DNA of 64,000 nucleotides. Origin: Azorinus chamasolen (lineage: Eukaryota > Mollusca > Bivalvia > Cardiida > Solecurtidae). A model generated the notes under the pieces. The model was not told the origin of the DNA. It did not search any database and worked only from the letters and a program-made list of their open reading frames with translations. Each line of letters opens with the position of its first letter. The first letter of the stretch is position 1. Below are positions 19,995 through 30,332 of this stretch, piece after piece. The DNA lies in assembly GCA_963576725.1 (NCBI GenBank), contig OY755247.1:17920526-17984525 (forward strand). Reading direction: 5' to 3'. A program made the translations under genes and the position numbers.

Positions 19995-20088
19995 GGCTAC
20001 AGCTGGATTCGAACCCGCGCCTGATCCTACAAAAACTAATTCTAATCTCTCTAGAGACGTCGCGCTTACCGATTACGCCACTGAGGCC
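19995..20088 (-). tRNA. Decayed tRNA-like gene or tRNA-derived SINE head
   Basis: The minus strand has an intact box A (TGGCGTAATCGG) and box B (GGTTCGAATCC) about 47 nt apart, and a T-run downstream (TTATTTTTATTTTTT) able to stop Pol III. The 94-nt length, mispaired acceptor and T stems, and an irregular anticodon region argue for a pseudogene or SINE head rather than a working tRNA. I cannot assign an anticodon. Confidence 0.5.
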
Positions 20089-20092
20089 ACAT

Positions 20093-20622
20093 ACAAAATG
20101 ACGTTGATTTATCACTTTTATTAATTTAATCCACCGCTGGCAAAACCCGTTTTTGATAAAATCAAACCTGGAACCAAAGATTGACAGATAAATAGTAAAT
20201 GTTTTCTTATTACTCTCACGATTATTTGATTGATAAACTCTTACTGGGGCGGTGATAGTCATAAACCTAAATATAGCCTGTTCAGTTCCATCGATTTCTG
20301 AGTGACGTTAGGTAGAATCTAAAAATAGAAACCGAGACTACGTAACTCGAATTTGACCAAAGAATATAAATCATGTCTGTTTGAAATAACTTATCGACCC
20401 TCGATTCAAATCATCTTATTTTTCAAATTCAACCACGTTTCCCTTCTAGTAATACAAGTATCGAAACTATATTCCTCTGCGGTAGCTCATTAGATCTATT
20501 TACGTCTAAATGGAAGTGAAAAGGGAGGGATCCGTTGATCGAAAAACTGCATTTTCAATGTAAATTATTTCAAGAGTGTTATGAGTCTATAAAAGACATT
20601 TAACTATATTGACTGGATAAAT
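20093..20622. other. Unexplained stretch
   Basis: AT-rich; no element ends or exons recognised. Confidence 0.45.
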
Positions 20623-20623
20623 C

Positions 20624-20762
20624 GAATAATAGGTTAGTGCCGTAGATGGGACGCCTTTATCCGACTCGGAGAGAAAACAGTTGAGGCTCGGCAAGCCTCG
20701 CCTCAACGTTTTCTCCCCTCGTCGGATAAAGCGTCCCATCTACGGCACTAACCTATTATTCT
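20624..20762. mobile_element. 139-bp near-perfect palindrome, single copy
   Basis: Arms of about 65 bp: GAATAATAGGTTAGTGCCGT..AGATGGGACG..TTATCCGACTCGGAGAGAAA..CAGTTGAGGC, 6-8 nt loop, then the inverse. GC-rich relative to its surroundings. It replaces the long side of the B2 copy that follows. Confidence 0.88.
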
Positions 20763-20912
20763 CTATTTAGAAAGTCAAGAAACATATCTCTATCAAACTC
20801 TTTTAGCAAACAGAGCAGACCCTGATCGGACGGCTCCTATAGGAGCCGTCTAATCTGGGTCTACTCTGTTTGCAAATGCGTGAAAACACGTTAATATGAG
20901 GTAAAAGGTTAA
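20763..20912 (-). mobile_element. B2 element, left part replaced
   Basis: Begins AAAGTCAAGAAACATATCTC; perfect apex CGGCTCCTATAGGAGCCG; end GAGGTAAAAGGTTAA. Confidence 0.85.
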
Positions 20913-20929
20913 CAGAATCGGTGGAATAA

Positions 20930-21064
20930 AACATATTCACTATTTCATAATCAAACAGACAGGACAGACCCTGATCAGACGTCTCCTCCTACACGAGCCG
21001 TCCGATCTGGGTCTTCTCTGCTTGCAAAGACATTAAAATGCGTATCTGTTGAGTAAAGGGTAAA
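20930..21064 (-). mobile_element. B element, long side lost
   Basis: ACAGACCCTGATCAGACGTC / GAGCCGTCCGATCTGGGTC core, short side CATTAAAATGCGTATC and GAGTAAAGGGTAA. Confidence 0.75.
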
Positions 21065-21211
21065 ACGTCTGATATACTTTCACTTGATTAGTAGGCACAG
21101 CCTGTCGCTACATACCTTTGTAATACTTGAAACTTAACTCAACTTTCGTCTGCAACAGTTGTCGTCTGCTTCAATTTATCAATACATGTATATCTTAATC
21201 CCCCCCTTTCT

Positions 21212-21462
21212 TTAACCCTTTCCCTCATATAAACGTGTTTTCACGCATTCTGCAAACAGAGTAGACCCAGATCAGACGGTTCCTATAGGAGCCGTCTGAT
21301 CAGGGTCTACTCTGTTTGCTAATGGAAATTGATAGATCTGTTTCTGTACTTTCTAAAATGGTAACAATGTTCCACTTCCCATATTTCATTGTAACTAATT
21401 TGCCCATGAATATTCAGTAGGTATTGAAATTTGAAATAAACATAGAACAGGGAAAGGGTTAA
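21212..21462 (+). mobile_element. B2 element, full length
   Basis: TTAACCCTTTCCCTCATATA, core CAGACGGTTCCTATAGGAGC, GAATATTCAGTAGGTATTG, end CAGGGAAAGGGTTAA. Best preserved B2 copy. Confidence 0.93.
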
Positions 21463-21472
21463 ACCGTAAGAT

Positions 21473-21545
21473 ATTTAAAACACGATGGATCTCGATGAAC
21501 TGCCAAGTTTCCCGGCATGTCATCTGGATCCAAAACGTTTGGCGA
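21473..21545. mobile_element. C core, diverged
   Basis: CGATGGATCTCGATGAACTG / GGCATGTCATCTGGATCCAA arms. Confidence 0.55.
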
Positions 21546-21645
21546 AGATTATAATACATTTGCTCATGATGATGAAGATGTTAATTTATTTTTGGCTTAA
21601 CGTATACTTAGCCCGTACCACGCTATTTGTGATATGATTTCCATT

Positions 21646-21723
21646 GCAAATTGCTTAGATCAGGATGAGACGGCTAGTAACCCGGCTTCTTATCAGGATC
21701 CAAGCTGTTTGACACTCAGTTCC
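21646..21723 (+). mobile_element. C core, diverged
   Basis: GCTTAGATCAGGATGAGACG / CTTATCAGGATCCAAGCTGT and TTTGACACTC. Confidence 0.6.
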
Positions 21724-21731
21724 GTAGTCTC

Positions 21732-21949
21732 TTAACCCATTACGTCATAGGCTATGTTTAGATACAACCTCTTTGAATAAATTTACCGAAAAGGAGCATT
21801 AACTAGAGAAAAGGAAAAATTTAGAATTTTGTAGTTTGAAACCATTATGATAATTAGAGCATCTGCTCAATGCTCTATTTATCACAATGGTTTCACAAAG
21901 TGACTTTTACAGAGTCGTCAAAAGTCGTCATTATCAGGGAATGGGTTAA
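21732..21949 (-). mobile_element. A element, shortened apex
   Basis: TTAACCCATTACGTCATAGG; apex GAGCATCTGCTCAATGCTC; end TCAGGGAATGGGTTAA. Confidence 0.9.
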
Positions 21950-22446
21950 TATCTTGATCGAATCGAAATTGGTTCAAACTACACCGGACCAAACTTTGAG
22001 CGGCTTTTTTTACCACAGCGGAGAAAGGGTTATAGTGTTCTATTTATGGAATGGTTGGTGATAAAATGTATGGCTTTTTAACAAATAGGTTTATTTTTTA
22101 ATTTGGTCAGGCTGACAATGTTTTCATTGTAAACATCATATAAAATGTAGGTCAGTGTCATTAAATCGATAGAATTCATGAACTCGGTCAGCTTTGACCC
22201 TGAATGAAGCAACCCCTCTATTACTCGTTAATGTCGTTTGAATGGGTGTCACTGCAATAATTCTAATGTCGAAGTGACCCTTGAAAAAGGTTTTGCGAAG
22301 CAAACAGAGCGGACCCTTATCAGAGAGCTATTCCGGAATCTGACATTTGTGGGTTTACTATATACCTGTTTAGGGACACTAGGAATATTAGGATTAAAGG
22401 GAAACATACAATGCAAAATTTGAATTGGCCACAAATCAATTTAACT
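21950..22446. other. Mostly unexplained, with a half B arm at 22299-22335
   Basis: GAAGCAAACAGAGCGGACCC then CTTATCAGAGAGCT resembles one B arm. Nothing else recognised. Confidence 0.45.
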
Positions 22447-22661
22447 TTAACCCATTTGCTCCCACGATCCCATATATGGGACGTAGGCAAACAGTGTAGA
22501 CTCTGATCAGACGCCGCATGATGCGGCGTCTGATCAGAGTCTACACTGTTTGCTGATAGGAAATTCAATATAAAACAAAATGAAAATTTAGACCAGACAC
22601 CCCTTAGATAAAAAAAATAGACTAATCCAATATATAAGCATGGAAGAATCCACCGGGGGCA
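22447..22661 (+). mobile_element. E element fused to a C core
   Basis: TTAACCCATTTGCTCCCACG start; perfect 24-bp-arm core GTAGACTCTGATCAGACGCC/GCATGATGC; long side CTAATCCAATATATAAGCAT; then at 'GGGGGCAAA' it passes directly into a C core arm (CAGCTTGGATCC). Confidence 0.88.
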
Positions 22662-22838
22662 AACAGCTTGGATCCAGATGAGACGCCGAGTAACTCGGCA
22701 TCTCACCAATATTCAAGCTGTTTGACAGTAGACAGTAGGCCAATAGTTTCTAAAAAGCTTGATAGAATCAGAATTAAAAAAAATGCACCAGCTACAAATT
22801 GAGCAGCTATCATTTGTTTCACCGCAGGGTAAGAATTT
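22655..22838 (+). mobile_element. C element, short side replaced by E
   Basis: GGATCCAGATGAGACGCCGA core, TTTGACAGTAGACAGTAGG long side, end CACCGCAGGGTAA. Its short side is the E element's long side, so the pair is one chimeric structure. Confidence 0.8.
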
Positions 22839-23063
22839 ACCCTTTCCTCCATGAATATTCATGTAAAAATATTGACATGATGAATATCAATTAGATAATA
22901 GTACATGGGCACAGGAATGTTTGACCACAACTGAACTGTAGAATCGTATCTATATTATATAAAAAACAAACAGAGCAGACCCTGATCAGACGGCTCCTGT
23001 AGGAGCCGTCTGATCTGGGTCTAGTCTGTTTGAAAATGCGTATTTATAGAATAAATGGTTAGA
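22837..23063 (-). mobile_element. B element
   Basis: TTTACCCTTTCCTCCATGAA, TGAACTGTAGAATCGTATC, perfect apex CGGCTCCTGTAGGAGCCG, end AATAAATGGTTAG. Confidence 0.88.
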
Positions 23064-23345
23064 ATTAAGCAACTGTATATAAACCTCGGAATTCGTTTGA
23101 ATAGAGACGTCGAATTTTAAATAGGATTTATAATTTGCAGATGTACAAACGAGTTGACCTTTGATCCCCTACCAAAACAACGGCTACTTTTATTTTCTCA
23201 TCAATTGCGTATCATGCATGTACATGAAATTAAGTGACTAAAATATTGGCATGTTCTTCTAACGTCAACAGCGCACCGCATGTATACACAACATAAGTAT
23301 TTAGAGATACTGACGGATGCGATATAAGATGAGAACAAAGGTTTC
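23064..23345. other. Unexplained stretch
   Basis: Nothing recognised. Confidence 0.45.
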
Positions 23346-23593
23346 ACTCCTTTACCTGTTCAGTATTCATGTTAGAAATAATGACAACATCATCAATATT
23401 TATTAGCTCAATTTTTATGATATAAACTTATCAATGGAATGTTTTGATTTGACAAAATTAATACTGTAAAAATCCGATTAAGTCAAAAGCAAAGAGAATA
23501 CCGTGATCAAACGGCTCCTATAGGAGCCGTCCGATCTGGGTCTATTTTGTTTACAAATGTGCGAAAAAGCGTTTATATGAGGGGAAGGGTTAA
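23346..23593 (-). mobile_element. B element
   Basis: TCACTCCTTTACCTGTTCAG, TATTAGCTCAATTTTTATG, core AACGGCTCCTATAGGAGCCG, end GAGGGGAAGGGTTAA. Confidence 0.85.
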
Positions 23594-23732
23594 ATACATT
23601 TTCTGAATAGAATCTAAATAGAATCGAAATTTCCAGTTCAATTGGCTTCATGAAATAGAATAATCTCCATGGTAACCAAAACGAAATGTACATGGATAAA
23701 ATTAACATTTCAAAGAATACTTTCTTAATGCA

Positions 23733-23981
23733 TTAACCCTTTCCGCGCTCTATGTTTATTCGAAATTTCAATACCTACTGAATATTCATGGACAAATAGT
23801 TATAATGAAATATAGAAGGTGGACCATTGTAACCATTTTAGAAAATAAAGACAAGGATATATCAAATTTTGTAAGCAAACAGAGTAGATCCTGATCAGAC
23901 GGATCCTATAGGAGCCGTCTGATCTGGGTCTATTTTGTTTTCAAATGTGTGAAAAAGCGTTTATATGAAGGAAAGTTTTAA
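23733..23981 (-). mobile_element. B2 element, full length
   Basis: TTAACCCTTTCCGCGCTCTA, GGTGGACCATTGTAACC, core GATCAGACGGATCCTATAGG, end GAAGGAAAGTTTTAA. Confidence 0.9.
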
Positions 23982-24503
23982 GACTTTTATTAGAGATAGA
24001 CACAAAACAAAAACCCTGTCTACTTTGATTACGGAAAGTCGTTCAGAGTCCCTTAAATTCAAAACCATTTAAATACACAGTACACTTTTAAACCATCCAG
24101 AAAGGCTTTAAATAATTGTCGTCAAGATGGACTGGTTTCTATTGTTGGGTCAATTTTAACGCATGTCGCTTAAGCATAATGTAGATGCAAGTTGAACCAA
24201 ATAAACTTTACAACACTCGCCCTGTAATTGTTTCGAGCAAATTAGTTTAGGTATCAAGTTGACAATAGCCATTGCAGCTAGATTAATAGAAAAGTGCACA
24301 CTTTAACATTCTTTTGTTGTCTGCAAGATACAATTGTATGTGTGTGTGGTTTTTAAGCCCAGTTTCTGACATCGTGACTGAAGAATATGTATGCCAAATA
24401 CAATAACCTCACTCCGGAGGTCAAAATTCATTCAGCTGAAGTATTGCGACACACCGTGACATTACTGTGCATTTTAACTTGTCTCTATTTATTATTATGT
24501 AAT
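23982..24503. other. Unexplained stretch
   Basis: Contains TGTATGTGTGTGTGG (24334-24348); nothing else recognised. Confidence 0.45.
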
Positions 24504-24625
24504 ACAGTAAAACCCCTCTAATGCGACCACTTAATGAACAAACATGACTGTCTTCATAAGGAGGTGGTTGCTTAATGCAGGACGAAACTTTCGTCCTGCA
24601 TTAAGCTACAACCTGCCTTTGCCAC
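24504..24625. mobile_element. F1 element, right end lost, apex deleted
   Basis: CAGTAAAACCCCTCTAATGC start; arms collapse to GCAGGACGAAACTTTCGTCCTGC, losing the GCTCC apex; breaks off after CAACCTGCCTTTGCCACTG. Confidence 0.85.
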
Positions 24626-24770
24626 TGTGAATGATGCCACTATGAATTTGTGAACCATACTATGTTTTCTGTTTGCAGAAGTAAAGCTCTCTGTCCTACT
24701 TTTGACGCCTAGGCCTGACGTCACATAACTAGTCACGTGAATAACCTTTCAAATACAGGAAGTATTGCGC

Positions 24771-25060
24771 TTACCCATATTCTCTATAGACACGCATTTC
24801 ATCCCTTTGCAAACAGAGTAGACCCAGATCAAGGGCCAAAAGTAATGCAGAAAGCGACTGCATTACTTTTGCCCTGTATTAAGCTACTGTCTGCTTTTTA
24901 AGACTCATATGTTCAATGAATGAATGGCCGCTTAAGACAGGTACTACTGCATTAAATCATATGATCCTGCAGATTCTGATATGGCCAAACTTCCTGTGTT
25001 ATATACCGTTCATTTGTAAAAAAAAAAGTCATCTATTTAAGATTCATACAATCATTTTGT
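24771..25060 (+). mobile_element. B element with an F6 element at its hairpin apex
   Basis: CACGCATTTCATCCCTTTGC, left arm GTAGACCCAGATCAAG; after the F6 insert the long side continues ATGATCCTGCAGATTCTG and GGCCAAACTTCCTG. Confidence 0.7.
24836..24951. mobile_element. F6 element (left end lost), in the B apex
   Basis: AAAAGTAATGCAGAAAGCGA / CTGCATTACTTTTGCCCTG hairpin; right end GCCGCTTAAGACAGGTACTACTG matches the F6 copy at 56.4 kb. Confidence 0.7.
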
Positions 25061-25152
25061 AAACGTTCTATGTTCATATGCCATTTATAAAATGTATCTT
25101 ATGAATAATCATTCATTTATTCATTATTTATTACAATGAATATTTATGGCAC

Positions 25153-25310
25153 ACGGCTACAGTGCGTACTCAAATACTAAAATCGTCATTTCTCCACCAA
25201 ACCCTATGTTCACAACATTGGGTTTGGTGGAGAAATAAAGAAGTTATTCTTGAAAATGTTTTTTAATTTAATCATCTTATCCTCACCTCTGTGAGACGTA
25301 AAGAGTTAAT
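25153..25310. mobile_element. H element with shortened hairpin
   Basis: TACTAAAATCGTCATTTCTC, arms CCACCAAACCCTATGTT / CATTGGGTTTGGTGG (25187-25236), then TTATTCTTGAAAATGTTTT as at 33.7 kb. Confidence 0.8.
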
Positions 25311-25499
25311 GGCTGTGAACGCAAGTACTTGTACAAGACCTAACACTTCGGTATTCATTTTCATTCGCCTATCTGCCAATGTATTTATGCCTGTTGGTCA
25401 TTCTCGCTATAACCCTTATTGTCCCTATGTAAAAACAATATTGTCTGCTTAAACTCTGACAAGATGCAATTTTAATACAATTATTCAAGCATTTGAGAT

Positions 25500-25620
25500 A
25501 TTATCAATTGTATGCCATTCAGCTTGGATCTTGATGGGACTCGGAGTCCATCGACGTCTCATCTGGATCCAAGTTATTTGCAACTGCCAGTCAGATCGGA
25601 CTTAGCGTGGTATAAGGTTT
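25500..25620 (-). mobile_element. C element, partial
   Basis: CAGCTTGGATCTTGATGGGA / GACGTCTCATCTGGATCC core, short side GCAACTGCCAGTCAGATCGG. Confidence 0.65.
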
Positions 25621-25847
25621 AATATCAAACTGACCTTCATGTTCTGACATTGTTTTGATCATGGACTGTACTTTTACTGCCCTACATGTCACAATCACGA
25701 GATATTTCCGAATTCCACAAGAAATCATTGACATGGCTCAAGCAATCAGCTCTTTTGACATGACCTGGTATTGGCCTCTTTTGATTAAACATATCAGCGG
25801 AAATTAGACCATTTCCCGTTATTCGCGGCCTGACGTGTATGTATAAG

Positions 25848-25990
25848 TAGATTGGACCCAGATGAGACGCCGAGTAACTCGGCGTCTCATCAGGATCCAG
25901 TCTGTTTGACACTCGGGCAATAGCTTTTCAAGATCTTGATCAAACTGAACGTCAAAATTGCACAGAATCCCAATTTGAGTAGACCTTATT
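25848..25990 (+). mobile_element. C element
   Basis: GGACCCAGATGAGACGCCGA core with matching arm CATCAGGATCCAGTCTG, long side TTTGACACTCGGGCAATAG and GATCAAACTGAACGTC. Confidence 0.82.
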
Positions 25991-26394
25991 TTGTTATAGC
26001 GAACTAAGCGTTAACATAGAGAGGAAGTTCTTCCGCACTGTAATTCTTGCTAATTGTCTTGTTACTACTACAGCCGTTTTTGGCATTTGTAATATGTGTG
26101 TATTATTAAATGAAAGAATACGGACGTTTGCTGCTAAACTTTCATTTGCAGATTGATTATGATTTTCTTTTTGTACCTAATAGCGGACATTACCAAACAA
26201 CCCGTGAATTGGCCAAGTTCACAGTGGTTCGAAACGACCAATTATTACCAAACAATATCGGGAATTAAGTCAGCTGTCCGTCAAAGACAAGTGCGTATGG
26301 GTTGACATTTTCTAAATGGCATTGACCTTTATGATATTTAGTGTCAAGGATATTAACTCCATATACGCATTTTGTACAATATGTGTTTATCAAC
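25991..26394. other. Unexplained stretch
   Basis: Nothing recognised. Confidence 0.45.
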
Positions 26395-26575
26395 TTAACC
26401 CTTTAGTCGCCTTTCTACGCATTTGAAAACAGAGTAGACCCACCTATAGGAGCCGTCTGATCAGGGTCTGCTCTGTTTGTTTCTGATTCTACAGTTTTCT
26501 TCATGGCCAAACGGCCATGTGTTAATGTGACATTATAAAAATAATCTAATTCACGGTGTCATTATTTCTTACATT
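26395..26575 (+). mobile_element. B element with partial left arm
   Basis: TTAACCCTTTAGTCGCC, left arm reduced to GTAGACCCACC before TATAGGAGCCGTCTGATCAG, long side GTGTCATTATTTCTTAC. Confidence 0.82.
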
Positions 26576-26599
26576 TTCTCATTTTAGCGACTCTTACGC

Positions 26600-26690
26600 T
26601 TTGCCTGCTAACAGCGACCTGAACCACATTCGTAAATAGCTTGGATCCAGATGAAACGCCACGTCAATCGATGTTTCATAAGGATCCAAG
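26600..26690 (+). mobile_element. C-type hairpin, origin of the adjacent minisatellite
   Basis: GTAAATAGCTTGGATCCAGATG with AAACGCCACG forms the left arm. CGATGTTTCATAAGGATCCAAG is the right arm, and this right arm is what repeats downstream. Confidence 0.8.
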
Positions 26691-27076
26691 TCACTCGATG
26701 TTTCATAAGGATCCAAGTCACTCGATGTTTCATAAGGATCAAAGTCACTTGATGTTTCATAAGGATCCAAGTCACTCGATGTTTCATAAGGGTCCAATTC
26801 ACTCGATGTTTCATAAGGGTCCGATTCACTCGATGTTTCATAAGGATCCAAGCCACTCGATGTTTCATAAGGGTCCTTGAGTCACTCGATGTTTCATATG
26901 GGTTCAAGTCACTCGATGTTTCATAAGGGTCCAATTCACTCGATGTTTCATAAGGGTCCATTTCACTCGATGTTTCATAAGGGTCATTGAGTCACTCGAT
27001 GTTTCATAAGGGTCCTTGAGTCACTCAATGTTTCATAAGGGCCCTTGAGTCACTCGATGTTTCATAGGGTTCCAAG
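26664..27076 (+). repeat. 27-bp minisatellite
   Basis: Unit TCACTCGATGTTTCATAAGG + ATCCAAG, about 15 copies, with variants (GGTCCAATT, GGTCCTTGAG). 27 is divisible by 3, so open frames with period 9 (DPYETSSDL-like) arise on both strands; these are not genes. Confidence 0.95.
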
Positions 27077-27094
27077 CAGGACTATCAGGATTCA

Positions 27095-29822
27095 CTCGGT
27101 TAGTTAACTTGTGGTTTGGCTCATTGTAAATGGCATTTCCTGTTATCTGGTTCATTTAAGGACATTTACCTGTGGTTTGACTCATTCTATATTACATTTA
27201 CCTGTAATTTGCCTCATTGTAAATTAATGTTCCTGTTATCTGGTTCATTTCAAGGACATTTCCCTGTGGTTGGACTCATTCTATAGGACATTTCTTTGTG
27301 GCTTGACTCATTCTATAGAAAATTTATCTGTGACTTGGGTCATTGTTTAAAAAGAACTTCTCCTGTGATTTGACCCCTTGTTCAGAACATTTATCTGTTA
27401 TTTTGGCTCATTTGGTGATTGTAGAGTGCCTTTATGTTCAACATCCTTTGGCGTTTCGTGACCTTTTCATTATCGCAGTGCCCAAAACTCCAAACTATCC
27501 CCTTTTATGTCGCAGTGTCCCAGACATAGCTCAACCTATATTTACTTTTCCATGACGTCACATCTTGTCTGTTGGTTTCGATGAGTTTTATTGAGATTTG
27601 GTTCTACGGCACTGCTAATATGCTTTCAGTGGGAAAAGGCAATTAAGTTCTATGTTCAACCGTTTTATGAGCGTCTCTCGTGTATTTGTGAGCGCGCATT
27701 TCATTTGTGCTACTGGTGTTGCTGTGTACTTTAATGTGGCATTTCCAAATTTCCTATGGTTTTCCTCATTCTAGAGAATATGTTCCTGTGGTTTGACTCC
27801 TTGTTAATGGCATTTTGCTTGGGTTGTTGTAAAGGACATTTACCTGTTGTTTGGCTCATTGTATTGAATTTACCTGTTGTTTGGCTCATTGTATTGGATT
27901 TACCTGTTGTTTGTCTCATTGTATTAGATTTACTTGTTGTTTGGTCATTGTATTGGATTACCTGTGATTTGTCTCATTGTATAGGAAATTTACTTGTAGT
28001 TTGGCTCATTGTACAGGACATTTACCTGTGAGTTGGCTCATTGTTTAGGCTATTTAACTGTGGTTTGACTCAATTTGAATGACACTTACCTGTAGTTTGA
28101 CTCATTGTATAGGACTTTTACCTATGGTTTGACCCCGTGTAAAGGTCATTTACCTGTGGTGTGGCTCGTTGTATAGGACTTTCCCCGTGGTTTGACTAAC
28201 TGTAAAGGAATTAAGGTACCCGTGGTTTGACTCTTTGTATTAGACATGTCCTTGTAGTTTGACTCGTTGTGTAGGACAGTTCCAAATGATTTGGTTCATT
28301 CTAAAGAACATTTCCCTGTCATTTCCACTTCCCTGCTTGACTCATTTGGGTTAATTGTATAGAATTTGTCTTGTTGTTGTTTGACACTATGTATAGGACA
28401 TATACCTGTGTTTTAGTTCATTGTAAAAGCTTTTCCTGTGTTTAGTTTTTTGTATAGGTAACTGTTTCTGTAACTTGACTCATTGTATAGGATATTTCCC
28501 TGTGGCGTGACTCAATTTAAATTATTTTCCCGTGGATTCACCCATTGTATAGAATATTTACCTGACTCATTGTAGATAGTACTAGCTGCATTTCCTGTGA
28601 TTTATCTATTGTATAGGACATATACCTATGTTTGGCTCATTATATAGGACTTTTCCTTTAATTTGACTCTCTGCATAGAACATTCACCTGCGGTCTGTAT
28701 AGGACATTTACCTATTGTTTAACGTATTGTTAAGAGCTTTTCATGTGTTTTGGTTCATTGTATAAGATTTTTTTCTGTGGTTTGACTCATTATATATGTT
28801 TCCCCTAAAATGTGACTCATTGTAACTGAGTTTGCTTGCATTAAAGGACAATTATCTGTGGTTTGACTCATTGTAAATGACATTTCCTGTGGTTTGACGC
28901 AGCGTGTAGGACACTTGCCTGTTTTTGGCACATTGTATAGCATTTTCCCTATGTCTTGACTCATTGTAAAGGACGTTTCCTGTGGTTTGACTCGTTGCTA
29001 AAGACATTCTTTTCCATGGGTTGTCTGGTTGTAAGATGAATTGTAACCCTTGTAGCTGTTGGTTTGACTTATTCTATAGGACACTTAGCTGTTGGTTTGG
29101 CTGATTCTGCAGGACATTTTCCAAGTGGTATGGCTCGTTGTAAAGAACATTTTCCAATGGATTAGCTCGTTGATAAGGTCATTTCCCTGAGGTTTGGCTC
29201 ATTCTACAGGCTATATACCTGGGCATTGACTCATTCTAAAGGACATGTATCCATGATATCGTTAATTATACAGGGCACTTTGGTTTGTGTTTCGTTTGGT
29301 TCTTTCTTAATGGAATTTCCTATGGTTTGGTCCATTTTAAATGCTATTTCCTATTGCTCATTTGGCTCATTGTAAATTACATTTAGTACAAGTTTTGTAA
29401 CTCATTCCAAATGGCGTCTATTGGGGGTTCAGTGCATTCTCAATGGCATTCACCTGCTGTTTGGCAGTCTAAATTGCATGTTTTCGCAGTTCACTGTATA
29501 GTATTGAAAGTGGCATTTCATGTTGTTTGGCTGATTCTAAATGGCATTTCCCTGTGATGCGGCTCATTCTAAATGCAAATTCCCTGTGATGTTGCACATT
29601 CTATTCCGACATACCATTCTAAATGACATTTGCCTGTTGTTCGGTGCATTCTAAATGATACTGTTACCTGTGGTTTGGCTCATTCTAAATGATACTATTT
29701 CCTGTGGTTTGGCTCATTCTAAATGGCATTTTCCAGATATGATTCATTGTAAATGACATCTGTGTGTTTGGTTTTGCACTTTAAATGACATTTTTAGTGA
29801 TTTGGCACTCGGCATAGCATAA
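27095..29822 (+). repeat. ~32-bp minisatellite, 2.7 kb
   Basis: Unit approximates GGACATTTACCTGTGGTTTG + GCTCATTGTATA, roughly 75-80 diverged copies. Best preserved at 27840-28160; degraded at 27420-27730. No other element inserted. Confidence 0.92.
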
Positions 29823-29913
29823 GTATTCCAGCTGTTTTACACTGCCAGTAGTCTTTCAAACGCATGAACGAGATACATACCCGCGTGTACTGTTATATTA
29901 TTTATATCCCACT

Positions 29914-30136
29914 TTAACCCATTTACTCCTTCTGACGCCTTTTGACGCCTCTGTAAAAGTCATTCTTTGAAACCATTGTGATAAATAGAGCATTTGCTCC
30001 AAATGCTCTATTTATCAAACTGGTTTCAAAACTACTCAATTCTAAAATGTTCCTTTTATATGGTAAATGCTCCTTTTCGGTAGATTTATTCAAAGAGGTT
30101 GAGTCTAAAAATAGTCTAGGAGGGAGAATGGGGTAA
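29914..30136 (+). mobile_element. A element, shortened apex
   Basis: TTAACCCATTTACTCCTTC, apex GAGCATTTGCTCCAAATGCTC, long side TTTTCGGTAGATTTATTCAA, end AGAATGGGGTAA. Confidence 0.9.
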
Positions 30137-30159
30137 TCCCTAGACCACTGTGCAAACAT

Positions 30160-30332
30160 GTCTCATTAAATTTGAGTCTGGTGCAATTTGACAGCTTTCA
30201 ATTCGATCAAAAGTTTGGAAACTATTGACTGAGTGTCAAACAGTCTGGGTGCTGATGAGACGCCGAGTTACTCGGCCTTTTGTCTAGATCCATGCTGTTT
30301 GCAAATACGAGTCAGGTCTGGAATAGCGTGTA
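30160..30332 (-). mobile_element. C element
   Basis: TGGTGCAATTTGACAGC, CTATTGACTGAGTGTCAAAC, core GCTGATGAGACGCCGAGTTA, short side GCAAATACGAGTCAGGTCTG. Confidence 0.82.

Noticed and set aside
20000..20088. Functional tRNA gene
   Set aside because: Box A and B are intact, but acceptor and T stems are mispaired and the anticodon arm is irregular; annotated only as tRNA-like.
26594..26961. Overlapping open frames on both strands with a nine-residue period
   Set aside because: The 27-bp repeat is divisible by three, so open frames are an automatic by-product; composition and both-strand openness are not gene-like.
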